Below are positions 27,492 through 35,744 of a stretch of DNA of 59,361 nt, in pieces. How positions within the stretch are numbered: the stretch's first letter is position 1; each line of letters begins with the position of its first letter. The position numbers were made by a program, and so were the translations under genes. The notes beneath the pieces are model-generated. The model was given only the letters and a program-made list of their open reading frames with translations, was not told where the DNA came from and did no database searches. Source of the stretch: Bradyrhizobium sp. NAS80.1 (GTDB lineage Bacteria > Pseudomonadota > Alphaproteobacteria > Rhizobiales > Xanthobacteraceae); assembly GCF_001908205.1 (NCBI RefSeq), contig NZ_LGHL01000068.1:1-59361 (forward strand), read 5' to 3'.

Positions 27492-28400
27492 TTACTGCTC
27501 GCGCTCGCGGCTCCACGGGAAGAGATTGGCCGGAAAGTCCGCTGCGTAGCGCTTTCCCGGCGGCGGCGGCGGCGGTTCGTCCGGTGGATTTGGGTTCGGC
27601 TCGACCACCCGCCGATAGAGGTGCCAGGTGGCATGGCCGAGCACCGGAAGAACGACAGCGAGACCGACGAAGAGCGGTAGCGAGCCGATCGCGAGGAGCG
27701 CCGCCACGATGAGGCCCCACCCGGCCATCGCAACCGGATTTTCCGCCACCACTCGGAGCGACGTGCGGATCGCATCGATCGCAGTCGCATGCCGGTCGAG
27801 CATCAACGGAAACGACACGACGCTGATGCACAGGGCCACAACCGCAAACAGGAAACCGACACCACAACCGACGATGATGAGCGACCAGCCTTCCGGTGTC
27901 GTCAGCACGCGCGTTGCGAAGTCGGGAATGCTTGCAGCCGGCGCATGACCGAAGATCGTGACGTAGATTGCGTTCGCGACACCGATCCAGGCCCCGAACA
28001 AGACGAGCAGGAGCACGCCGAGCTCGAGCATTCCGCCGAACGACGGTGCGCGCAGCACCTTGATCGCGTCCCATGCGTCGACCTCCTCGCCGCGCTCGCG
28101 GCGGCGACTGAGTTCGTAGAGACCAATCGCGGCAAAGGGACCGATCAAGGCAAACCCGGCGGCCAGCGGAAACAAGAGCGGCAGCACGGAATAGCCGAGG
28201 ACCATCCTGAACAGGACGAGGCCGAGGACGGGATAGATCACACACAGGACGAGCGCGTGACTTGGCATCGCCTGGAAATCCTCCCACCCCAGGCGTAGCG
28301 CCCCAGTTAGGTCGGACAGCCCGATCTTACGAATGGGATAAGAGACCGCTTCGCCGAATACGTGCCGCCTTATCATCCCGTGGGAGTACAGAATGGCCAT
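27492..28400 (-). CDS. DUF2189-type integral membrane protein
   Basis: A 302-residue membrane protein with about six segments in the middle (for example LVLCVIYPVLGLVLF and FALIGPFAAIGLYELSRR) and a Pro-rich cytoplasmic tail. The IGPFAAIGLYELSRRRERGE block is what I associate with DUF2189. ATG 28400 has GGAGGG seven bases ahead and is preferred to an upstream start at 28472. Converges with the DUF2865 gene and diverges from the oxidase operon. Function unknown. Confidence 0.8.
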   Translation of the reverse strand: MAILYSHGMIRRHVFGEAVSYPIRKIGLSDLTGALRLGWEDFQAMPSHALVLCVIYPVLGLVLFRMVLGYSVLPLLFPLAAGFALIGPFAAIGLYELSRRRERGEEVDAWDAIKVLRAPSFGGMLELGVLLLVLFGAWIGVANAIYVTIFGHAPAASIPDFATRVLTTPEGWSLIIVGCGVGFLFAVVALCISVVSFPLMLDRHATAIDAIRTSLRVVAENPVAMAGWGLIVAALLAIGSLPLFVGLAVVLPVLGHATWHLYRRVVEPNPNPPDEPPPPPPGKRYAADFPANLFPWSREREQ

Positions 28401-28940
28401 GAACGCACCCTCCCGTGCTGAAAATCGCGGTGGCGACAACACGCGCTTTCCAGCCACGCGTGTCCGCTCCACGAGCGAGAAGCGCGATGGGCCGAGTACG
28501 GAACCCAGGTTCAGCGAAACGAGCCTGGCCGGACGGAACCCGTCGCGACCTGCCTGGCAAGCCTAGCGCGCACCGGGCCCGGTTGCACTCACGGTTAGGT
28601 GAATTGTGCATCTGCACAGATCCTTATGCGTTGCGTCACCTGAGACGCCGCCGCGCAACAGGCGCTTCTTGCCGCGCGACAGCAACGCCGACACCACATC
28701 AGCACGCTTACATGCTCTATTGACGCGGGGTTCGGCTGGTATCATTTTAAAAGTAGACGCCCGTAGCTCCGATGAAATTGGTGGTCGCGACCGTTCTCTT
28801 GACTTCGCGACCGCCGGAATGGGCGAGGCAAAAGGCCGGCGATGGCATAGACGCCAACCAAGAAAAGCCAGCCATCGCGACAGACGTGAGCTCCGCCCTG
28901 GATTCGTATCCGTAGCCTTTGATGGCAAGGATGGATCAGG
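28401..28940. other. Divergent intergenic region upstream of the oxidase operon
   Basis: No convincing gene in 540 bases; open frames here lack family likeness. It should hold promoters for the DUF2189 gene and for coxM. I saw no FixK-type TTGA-N6-TCAA box. The clearest structure is the TCGCGACC pair listed separately. Confidence 0.6.
28783..28812 (+). promoter_or_regulatory. Candidate operator: two TCGCGACC sites 20 bp apart ahead of coxM
   Basis: TCGCGACC occurs at 28785-28792 and 28805-28812, a spacing of 20 bases or two helical turns. The first copy is part of the perfect palindrome GGTCGCGACC. TTGACT (28799-28804), a possible -35 box, lies between them. The position, about 130 bases ahead of coxM, suits a regulator site. 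Inference only. Confidence 0.3.
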
Positions 28941-29774
28941 ATGGTTGTCGCATTGATACTATTGCTGGTCGCGATCGGCTCGGTGCTGTTTCACATCTAC
29001 AGCCCGTGGTGGTGGACGCCGATCGCCACCAACTGGGCCTATATCGACCACACCATCAACATCACGTTCTGGATCACGGGCTTCGTTTTCGTCGCGGTCA
29101 TCGCGTTCATGGCCTATTGCGTCTTCCGCTTTCACCACAAAGAGGGAAGACGGGCTGACTACAACCCGGAAAACAAAAAGCTCGAATGGTGGCTGAGCGT
29201 CGGGACCGGCGTCGGCGTCGCGGCCATGCTGGCGCCGGGCCTGGTGGTCTGGCACCAGTTCGTGACGGTGCCCGCGGATGCCACCGAGGTCGAGGTCATG
29301 GGCCAGCAATGGCAATGGAGCTTCCGCCTTCCGGGCAAGGATGGGCGGTTGGGCACATCGGACGTCCGCAACATCAGTTCCGACAATCCGATGGGCCTTA
29401 ATCGCGACGATCCACTTGCGCAGGACGATGTCGTGATCGAGAACGGCGAACTGCACCTTCAATTGGGAAAGCCGGTCAAGATTCTCCTCCGCTCGGTTGA
29501 CGTCCTGCACGATTTCTACGTGCCCGAGTTCCGGGCCAAGATGGACATGGTTCCGGGCGTGGTGACCTATTTCTGGATAAAGCCGATCCGAACCGGAACG
29601 TTTGATGTTCTCTGTGCGGAGCTTTGTGGCGCGGCTCATTATCAAATGCGGGCCAAGGTCATCGTCGATGAGGAGCGCGAATATCACGCTTGGCTGGAGC
29701 AACAGAAGACGTTTGCAGAGTTGTCGTCCGGAAACGCCATCGTGAAGGCGACATATCAAGCCGGTGGCAAGTAG
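28941..29774 (+). CDS. coxM: Cytochrome c oxidase subunit II (CuA), alternative oxidase
   Basis: A 277-residue subunit II. It has N-terminal membrane segments (VVALILLLVAIGSVLF and ITFWITGFVFVAVIAFMAY) and a periplasmic cupredoxin domain. The CuA ligands are visible: His in SVDVLHDFYVPEF and Cys225, Cys229, His233 and Met236 in CAELCGAAHYQM. The loop GQQWQWSFRLPG holds the electron-entry aromatic residues. No C-terminal cytochrome c domain is present. First of five cox genes on the plus strand. The set resembles the coxMNOP alternative oxidase described in B. japonicum; the symbol rests on that resemblance. Confidence 0.9.
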   Translation: MVVALILLLVAIGSVLFHIYSPWWWTPIATNWAYIDHTINITFWITGFVFVAVIAFMAYCVFRFHHKEGRRADYNPENKKLEWWLSVGTGVGVAAMLAPGLVVWHQFVTVPADATEVEVMGQQWQWSFRLPGKDGRLGTSDVRNISSDNPMGLNRDDPLAQDDVVIENGELHLQLGKPVKILLRSVDVLHDFYVPEFRAKMDMVPGVVTYFWIKPIRTGTFDVLCAELCGAAHYQMRAKVIVDEEREYHAWLEQQKTFAELSSGNAIVKATYQAGGK

Positions 29775-29853
29775 CAAGGTGCCGCCGCGAGGATAGATCG
29801 GGTGCGCGAGGTCAACTCGTCGCCCCCGATGGAAACGACCGAGGAGGTTTTCT

Positions 29854-31632
29854 ATGGTCGATATTCCTTATGACAGGATCGCGGACATCCCGCCTGCCGA
29901 AGTACCTGAGGTCGAGCTCTATCATCCGAGGAGCTGGTGGACACGGTATGTCTTCTCACAGGACGCCAAGGTGATCGCCGTGCAGTACGCGCTGACAGCC
30001 TCCGCCATCGGGCTGGTGGCCCTGGTGCTGTCATGGCTGATGCGACTGCAACTGGGATTCCCCGGCACTTTCTCTTTCATCGACGCCAACCAGTACCTCC
30101 AGTTCATCACCATGCATGGCATGATCATGGTGATCTACCTGCTCACCGCATTGTTCCTGGGCGGCTTCGGCAACTATCTGATCCCGCTGATGGTCGGCGC
30201 CCGGGACATGGTTTTCCCTTACGTGAACATGCTGAGCTACTGGGTCTACCTGCTCGCGGTCCTGGTGCTGGCCTCGACATTCTTCGTGCCCGGCGGCCCC
30301 ACAGGTGCAGGCTGGACGCTGTATCCGCCGCAAGCAATCCTCTCCGGAACGCCCGGGCAGGATTGGGGCATCATTCTCATGATGTCGTCCCTGATCCTGT
30401 TCATCATCGGCTTCACCATGGGCGGGCTGAATTACGTGGTCACAGTGCTCCAGGCGCGCACCCGCGGCATGACGTTGATGCGCCTGCCCCTGACGGTGTG
30501 GGGCATCTTCACGGCGACCGTCATGGCTTTGCTGGCATTCCCTGCACTCTTCGTGGCCTCGGTCATGCTGCTGCTCGACCGTCTCCTGGGAACCAGCTTC
30601 TTCATGCCCTCGCTCGTCGAGATGGGCCAGCTGTCGAAATATGGTGGCGGCAGCCCGCTGCTCTTCCAGCACCTGTTCTGGTTCTTCGGCCACCCCGAGG
30701 TCTACATCGTCGCCCTGCCCGCCTTCGGCATCGTCTCCGACCTGATCAGCACGCATGCGCGCAAGAACATCTTTGGTTACCGCATGATGGTCTGGGCGAT
30801 CGTGGCTATCGGCGCGCTCAGCTTCCTCGTGTGGGCGCACCACATGTATGTGAGCGGTATGTTCCCGCAATTCGGGTACTTCTTCGCCACGACGACGCTC
30901 ATCATCGCCATCCCCACCGCGATCAAGGTCTACAACTGGGTGCTGACCCTGTGGCGCGGTGACATTCATCTCAGGGTTCCGATGCTGTTCGCCCTCGGCT
31001 TCATCATCACCTTCGTGAACGGCGGGCTGACCGGCCTCTTCCTCGGCAACGTCGTCGTGGACGTGCCCCTCTCGGATACCATGTTCGTGGTCGCGCATTT
31101 CCATATGGTGATGGGCGTGGCGCCGATCATGGTCGTGCTCGGTGCGATCTATCATTGGTACCCCAAGGTCACAGGCCGGATGCTGAACGACGCCCTCGGC
31201 AAGTTTCACTTCTGGGTCACCTTCCTCGGCGCCTACCTGATCTTCTTCCCCATGCACTATCTCGGACTGCTCGGGGTTCCGCGCCGGTATTTCGAACTCG
31301 GCGACGCGGCGTTCATCCCGCCCTCGGCCCATTCACTGAACGCCTTCATCTCCGTGGTGGCCTTGACTGTCGGCTTCAGCCAAATGGTGTTCCTGTTCAA
31401 TCTTGCCTGGAGCCTGTTCAAAGGTGAGGCCTCGGGCGGCAATCCGTGGCGGGCGACGACGCTGGAGTGGCAGACGCCGGAGACGCCCCCGGGGCACGGC
31501 AACTGGGGCAAGGAGCTCCCGGTCGTCTACCGCTGGGCCTATGACTACAGCGTACCCGGCGCCGGGGAGGACTTCATTCCGCAGAACCAGCCGCCGCGCG
31601 CGACGCAGGTCGTCCAGGGAGCTGCTTCGTGA
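29854..31632 (+). CDS. coxN: Cytochrome c oxidase subunit I, alternative oxidase
   Basis: A 592-residue heme-copper oxidase catalytic subunit with about twelve membrane segments. Ligands can be placed: His88 and His417 for low-spin heme, His415 for high-spin heme, and His280, His329 and His330 for CuB, with Tyr284 in GHPEVY as the cross-linked tyrosine. Glu282 and Lys358 (PTAIKVYNW) match D- and K-channel positions of A-type oxidases, although the latter block differs from the usual PTGIKVFSW. It reduces oxygen to water while pumping protons. A GAGG motif precedes the ATG. It overlaps the next gene as GTGA. Confidence 0.93.
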   Translation: MVDIPYDRIADIPPAEVPEVELYHPRSWWTRYVFSQDAKVIAVQYALTASAIGLVALVLSWLMRLQLGFPGTFSFIDANQYLQFITMHGMIMVIYLLTALFLGGFGNYLIPLMVGARDMVFPYVNMLSYWVYLLAVLVLASTFFVPGGPTGAGWTLYPPQAILSGTPGQDWGIILMMSSLILFIIGFTMGGLNYVVTVLQARTRGMTLMRLPLTVWGIFTATVMALLAFPALFVASVMLLLDRLLGTSFFMPSLVEMGQLSKYGGGSPLLFQHLFWFFGHPEVYIVALPAFGIVSDLISTHARKNIFGYRMMVWAIVAIGALSFLVWAHHMYVSGMFPQFGYFFATTTLIIAIPTAIKVYNWVLTLWRGDIHLRVPMLFALGFIITFVNGGLTGLFLGNVVVDVPLSDTMFVVAHFHMVMGVAPIMVVLGAIYHWYPKVTGRMLNDALGKFHFWVTFLGAYLIFFPMHYLGLLGVPRRYFELGDAAFIPPSAHSLNAFISVVALTVGFSQMVFLFNLAWSLFKGEASGGNPWRATTLEWQTPETPPGHGNWGKELPVVYRWAYDYSVPGAGEDFIPQNQPPRATQVVQGAAS

Positions 31633-32333
31633 GCGCCATCATCCTGTTCCTGGCTGTGATCGCGCTCATCGCCGGATGGTGGCTGTCGCAGCAGCGGCTG
31701 ACGGCCAAGCCCTGGCTGGAGGAAGGTCCGGTCGGTCAATTCCCCGGCGGCGATGCCATGACATGGCCGGCGGCGAAGATCGGACTTGGCGTGTTCCTCG
31801 CCGTCGCGAGCGCATTGTTCGTCCTCTTCATCAGCGCCTACTCGATGCGCATGAACGCGGTGGACTGGCGGGCGCTGCCCGTGCCGCGGCTGCTGTGGCT
31901 CAACACGGGCGTCCTGGTCCTCAGCAGCGTCGCGCTGCAATGGTCGTCCGTGGCCGCGCGCCGACACGATGCTGAAGGCGTCATGATCGGCCTGCTCGCG
32001 GGCGGAGCATCTGCCGTGATCTTCCTCGCCGGACAGCTCCTGGCCTGGCAGCAGCTCAACGCGGCCGGATATTTCGTGGCGTCCAATCCGGCCAATTCCT
32101 TCTTCTACCTGTTGACGGCGGTGCACGGGTTGCATCTGACGGGCGGCCTGGTGGCGCTGGGCAGAACCACAGCCAAGGTATGGCGCAGTTCCAAGATCGC
32201 CGATATGCGCCTGAGCGTGGAATTGTGCACCATCTACTGGCATTTCCTGCTGTTGGTCTGGCTTGTCGTGCTCGGGCTTCTCACGGGCTGGACCGACGAT
32301 TTCGTCAACATCTGTCGCCAATTGCTAAGCTAG
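31629..32333 (+). CDS. coxO: Cytochrome c oxidase subunit III-like protein (first)
   Basis: A 234-residue membrane protein of the subunit III family with the late HGLHLTGGLVALG and YWHFLLLVWLVVLG motifs. The GTG start overlaps the coxN stop, so it is translationally coupled. A second subunit III-like gene follows directly. In the coxMNOP operon, as I recall it, coxO and coxP are both subunit III-like. Subunit III supports proton uptake and stability of the catalytic subunit. Confidence 0.85.
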   Translation: MSAIILFLAVIALIAGWWLSQQRLTAKPWLEEGPVGQFPGGDAMTWPAAKIGLGVFLAVASALFVLFISAYSMRMNAVDWRALPVPRLLWLNTGVLVLSSVALQWSSVAARRHDAEGVMIGLLAGGASAVIFLAGQLLAWQQLNAAGYFVASNPANSFFYLLTAVHGLHLTGGLVALGRTTAKVWRSSKIADMRLSVELCTIYWHFLLLVWLVVLGLLTGWTDDFVNICRQLLS

Positions 32334-32347
32334 GGAGGCGAGACCAG

Positions 32348-33070
32348 ATGGCTGAGACTGCACTGACACATCCATCGGAAGGTCCTGGACGGCTTCCGGG
32401 CTGGCGCGGCATCGCTGCGGACTGGGCTTCGGATCAGCGCGCGTTCAAGAATGTGTCCTGGGGCAAGGCCATGATGTGGATCTTTCTCCTCAGCGACACC
32501 TTCATCTTCAGTTGCTTCCTGCTCTCCTACATGACGGCGCGCATGTCGACGACCGTGCCGTGGCCCAATCCGAGCGAAGTCTTCGCCCTCAACTTCGCCG
32601 GCAAGCACATCCCGCTGATCCTGATCGCCATCATGACCTTCATCCTGATCAGCAGCAGCGGGACGATGGCGATGGCCGTCAATTTCGGCTATCGCCGCGA
32701 TCGCGTCAGAACCGCAGCCTTGATGCTGGTCACCGCGGCCTTCGGCGCAACCTTCGTCGGAATGCAGGCCTTCGAATGGACCAAGCTGATCATGGAGGGC
32801 GTCCGGCCCTGGGGCAATCCGTGGGGCGCGCCGCAGTTTGGCGCGAGCTTCTTCATGATCACCGGCTTCCACGGCACCCACGTGACCATTGGCGTGATCT
32901 TCCTGATCGCCATTGCGCGGAAGGTCTTGCGCGGCGACTTCGATGTCGAGAGGCGAGGCTTCTTCACGAGCCGCAAGGGCTACTACGAGATCGTCGAGAT
33001 CATGGGCCTGTACTGGCACTTCGTCGATCTCGTGTGGGTGTTCATCTTTGCCTTGTTCTATCTTTGGTGA
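32348..33070 (+). CDS. coxP: Cytochrome c oxidase subunit III-like protein (second)
   Basis: A 240-residue subunit III-like protein. Visible marks are MTARMSTTVPWPNP, GMQAFEWTKLI, ITGFHGTHVTIGVIFLI and YWHFVDLVWVFIFALFYL, the canonical subunit III C-terminus with the conserved His and Asp. The start is ATG 32348, with AGGGAGG ahead; the longer upstream frame overlaps coxO and is rejected. It is closer to standard subunit III than coxO is. Confidence 0.88.
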   Translation: MAETALTHPSEGPGRLPGWRGIAADWASDQRAFKNVSWGKAMMWIFLLSDTFIFSCFLLSYMTARMSTTVPWPNPSEVFALNFAGKHIPLILIAIMTFILISSSGTMAMAVNFGYRRDRVRTAALMLVTAAFGATFVGMQAFEWTKLIMEGVRPWGNPWGAPQFGASFFMITGFHGTHVTIGVIFLIAIARKVLRGDFDVERRGFFTSRKGYYEIVEIMGLYWHFVDLVWVFIFALFYLW

Positions 33071-33079
33071 GGTCGGCGC

Positions 33080-33472
33080 ATGACAAACGCGGCGGTACAC
33101 ATGGAAGGCCAGCTCCACGCTCCGGCGCATGGCGCGGTCGCAACAGGAGCCGTTCACGCCAAGGGTCAACAGCACCCGATCAAGCTCTACCTCGTGGTCT
33201 GGGGCTGGTTGTTTGTCCTCAGCACGTGCTCCTACCTCGTCGACTACTTTGGCCTGCATGGCTATCTCAGGTGGTCGCTGATCCTGCTGTTCATGGTGTT
33301 GAAGGCCGGCCTGATCGTCGCCGTCTTCATGCACATGGCCTGGGAGCGGCTGGCCCTGGCCTATGCCATCCTGACGCCTCCGATTGCAGTATTGGTCTTT
33401 GTGGCGATCATGGTGCTCGAATCCGAGTACACGCACTTCCTTCGGGAGCTGTTCTTCGCAACCCCGTCGTAG
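33080..33472 (+). CDS. Cytochrome c oxidase subunit IV family protein
   Basis: A 130-residue protein with a His-rich hydrophilic N-terminus and three membrane segments (LVVWGWLFVLSTCSYLV, WSLILLFMVLKAGLIVAVF and LTPPIAVLVFVAIMVL). The KAGLIVAVFMHM block matches bacterial oxidase subunit IV proteins. It lies nine bases after coxP and closes the operon. Confidence 0.83.
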   Translation: MTNAAVHMEGQLHAPAHGAVATGAVHAKGQQHPIKLYLVVWGWLFVLSTCSYLVDYFGLHGYLRWSLILLFMVLKAGLIVAVFMHMAWERLALAYAILTPPIAVLVFVAIMVLESEYTHFLRELFFATPS

Positions 33473-33524
33473 CAGTACGCGAGCTGGCACCTCGAGTACG
33501 TGGAAAGACCGCCCGTCTCTCGTG

Positions 33525-35282
33525 CTATCCCTCAAACGCATCGATCGAGGCGCGGCTGCCGCGCGAGATCAGCGTCTCGTCGGGCACCGACAGCGGCGCG
33601 CCATTATCGCGAAAACGGTTGGTGATGGGATAGCGGCGGTCGCGGCCAAAATTCTTGCGCGTCACCTTCACGCCGGGTGCGGCCTGGCGGCGCTTGTATT
33701 CGGCGATGTTCAGGAGATGGTCGATGCGGGCGACCGTCTCGCGATCAAAGCCGGCGGCGATGATCTGGTCCAGCGGCTCTTCGCGCTCGACCAGGCGCTC
33801 CAGGATGGCATCGAGCACGTCATAGGGCGGCAGCGAGTCCTGGTCGGTCTGGTTCTCGCGCAATTCCGCAGTCGGCGGACGCGCGATGATATCAGGCGGA
33901 ATCACCTCCCCCGCCGGCCCGAGCGCACCGTCCGGCTTCCAGGTGTTGCGCAACGCCGCCAGCCCAAACACTTGCGTCTTGTAGATGTCCTTGATCGGAT
34001 TGAAGCCGCCGTTCATGTCGCCGTAGAGCGTGGCGTAACCCACCGACATTTCCGACTTGTTGCCGGTGGTGACCACCATCAGCCCGGTCTTGTTGGAGAT
34101 CGCCATCAACAACGTGCCGCGGGTGCGGGCCTGGAGATTCTCCTCGGTGATGTCTGGCGGCAGATTCTTGAAGATGCCTGAGAGGATGGTCTCGAAGCCA
34201 TTCACGGCTTCCGCAATCGGCAAAACCTCGTAGCGGATGCCGAGATGGCCGGCGAGCTCGCCGGCGTCGGCGATCGAGCTCGCCGCAGTGTAGCGATAAG
34301 GCAGCATCACGCCATGCACCTGGTCGGCGCCGAGCGCATCGACCGCGATCGCCGCGCACAGCGCGGAATCGATGCCGCCGGAAATGCCCAGCAGCACGCC
34401 GGGAAAACCGTTCTTGGCGACGTAGTCGCGCAAGCCAAGCACGCACGCCGCGTAATCGGCCTGATCGCCCTCCGGCTGCTCTGCAATCGGCCCCGTGCAG
34501 CGCCAATCCTCGCCGTTCCTGACGAAGCGCAGCGTGGTGATGCTCTCCTCGAATGCCGGCAATTGCGCCGCGAGCGAGAGATCGCCGTTAAGCGCGAAGG
34601 AGGCGCCGTCGAATACCAGCTCGTCCTGGCCGCAGACCTGGTTGAGATAGACCAGCGGCAGGCCGCTCTCTGTCACGCGCGCCACCGCCACCGACAGGCG
34701 CACGTCGCTCTTGTCGCGGGCATAAGGCGAGCCGTTCGGCACCAAAATGATCTCCGCGCCGGTCTCGGCCAGCGTCTCGACCACATTCTCGTAGTCCTCG
34801 GACTCCTCGAGCCAGATGTCCTCGCAAATCGGCACGCCGATGCGCACGCCGCGCACGGTCACGGGTCCCGCGGCAGGGCCGCGCGCAAACAGCCGCTTCT
34901 CGTCGAAGACGCCGTAGTTCGGCAGATTGCACTTGAAACGCAGCGCTGCGATCCGGCCGCCGTCGAGCAGCGCACAGGCATTATAGAGCCTGCCGTCCTC
35001 GACCCAGGGTGTGCCGACCAGCATGGCCGGGCCGCCATCGGCGGTCTCGCGCGCAAGGCCTTCGATCGCGGCGCGGCAGGCGGCCTGGAAGGCCGGCTTC
35101 TGCACCAGGTCTTCCGGCGGATAGCCGGCGATGAACAATTCCGGAAACAGCACGAGATCGGCGCCGTCGGCAACGGCCTGCGCGCGCGCGGCACGCGCCT
35201 TTGCGGCATTGCCCTCGATGTCGCCCACGGTCGGATTGAGCTGGGCTAGCGTGACCGCAAATTCGTTGAGACGTTGGGTCAT
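33525..35282 (-). CDS. nadE: Glutamine-dependent NAD+ synthetase
   Basis: Amidates deamido-NAD+ to NAD+ using ammonia released from glutamine. The 585-residue two-domain protein has an N-terminal nitrilase-type glutaminase with the Glu/Lys/Cys triad visible in FPELFIAGYPPEDL, RFKCNLPNYG and VPICEDIW, and a C-terminal synthetase with the ATP loop ISGGIDSALCA, KSEMSVGYATLYGDM and GFDRETVARID. Length is typical. Repeat copy B lies between its start and dgkA upstream. Confidence 0.95.
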   Translation of the reverse strand: MTQRLNEFAVTLAQLNPTVGDIEGNAAKARAARAQAVADGADLVLFPELFIAGYPPEDLVQKPAFQAACRAAIEGLARETADGGPAMLVGTPWVEDGRLYNACALLDGGRIAALRFKCNLPNYGVFDEKRLFARGPAAGPVTVRGVRIGVPICEDIWLEESEDYENVVETLAETGAEIILVPNGSPYARDKSDVRLSVAVARVTESGLPLVYLNQVCGQDELVFDGASFALNGDLSLAAQLPAFEESITTLRFVRNGEDWRCTGPIAEQPEGDQADYAACVLGLRDYVAKNGFPGVLLGISGGIDSALCAAIAVDALGADQVHGVMLPYRYTAASSIADAGELAGHLGIRYEVLPIAEAVNGFETILSGIFKNLPPDITEENLQARTRGTLLMAISNKTGLMVVTTGNKSEMSVGYATLYGDMNGGFNPIKDIYKTQVFGLAALRNTWKPDGALGPAGEVIPPDIIARPPTAELRENQTDQDSLPPYDVLDAILERLVEREEPLDQIIAAGFDRETVARIDHLLNIAEYKRRQAAPGVKVTRKNFGRDRRYPITNRFRDNGAPLSVPDETLISRGSRASIDAFEG

Positions 35283-35309
35283 GGCTGCCGCGCTCCGATC
35301 ATTCGGCTA

Positions 35310-35390
35310 GAGCATGATCCGGAAAAGTGTGGAGCGGTTTTCCGAAAGATCATGCTCAAACAACAACCTAAAGCGCGATGCGCGCTTTAG
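35310..35390. repeat. Dispersed two-hairpin element, copy B
   Basis: Hairpin one has arms GAGCATGATC and GATCATGCTC (35310-35357) with inner CGGAAAA/TTTTCCG. Hairpin two, CTAAAGCGCG-ATG-CGCGCTTTAG (35368-35390), contains the dgkA stop codon. Same plan as copies A, C and D. Confidence 0.85.
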
Positions 35391-35740
35391 AGGAACCCCA
35401 ATCGCTCGACGAGGGCAAAGATCCAGAACGCACCGGACATCAGCAGCGCAATGCCGACCGCGGCCGAGCCCATGTCCTTGACTCGGCCGATCTGCTTGTC
35501 GTGGTCCATGGTGAGGCGGTCGGCGAGCTTCTCGATCGCAGTGTTGAGCAGCTCGACCACCAGCACGAACGCTACGGCACACACCATTTCGACCGCGCGC
35601 ATCGCGGTCGCGGCGATGAACCACGCCAGCGGCAGCGACAGCAGGAGCGCAAAGATCTCCTCGCGGACGGCCTGCTCCGAGCGGAACGCAAAGGCCAGAC
35701 CGTTACGGGAGTTGATCGTGGCCTTCCAGATCCGCAGCAA
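35387..35740 (-). CDS. dgkA: Diacylglycerol kinase, prokaryotic DgkA type
   Basis: Small integral-membrane kinase that phosphorylates diacylglycerol to phosphatidic acid. The predicted 117-residue protein (LRIWKATINSRNGLAFAFRSE, ELLNTAIEKLADRL and GRVKDMGSAAVGIALL) keeps the family's catalytic Glu in E-x-LNTAIE and the KDMGSAAV block. No ATG exists at the right place. TTG 35740, four bases after the stop of the DAHP synthase gene, gives the normal length of about 120 residues, so translation is probably coupled to that gene. The stop codon is inside the second hairpin of repeat copy B. Confidence 0.88.
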   Translation of the reverse strand: MLRIWKATINSRNGLAFAFRSEQAVREEIFALLLSLPLAWFIAATAMRAVEMVCAVAFVLVVELLNTAIEKLADRLTMDHDKQIGRVKDMGSAAVGIALLMSGAFWIFALVERLGFL

Positions 35741-35744
35741 GGTC

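Noticed and set aside
28720..28745. TTGACG plus TATCAT as a coxM promoter
   Set aside because: The spacer is only 14 bases and the site is about 200 bases from the start codon.
28606..28956. Open frame just before coxM
   Set aside because: Overlaps the coxM start and has no ribosome site or family likeness.
30031..31332. 433-codon minus-strand frame opposite coxN
   Set aside because: Shadow of subunit I with His/Glu/Asp-rich composition and no motifs.
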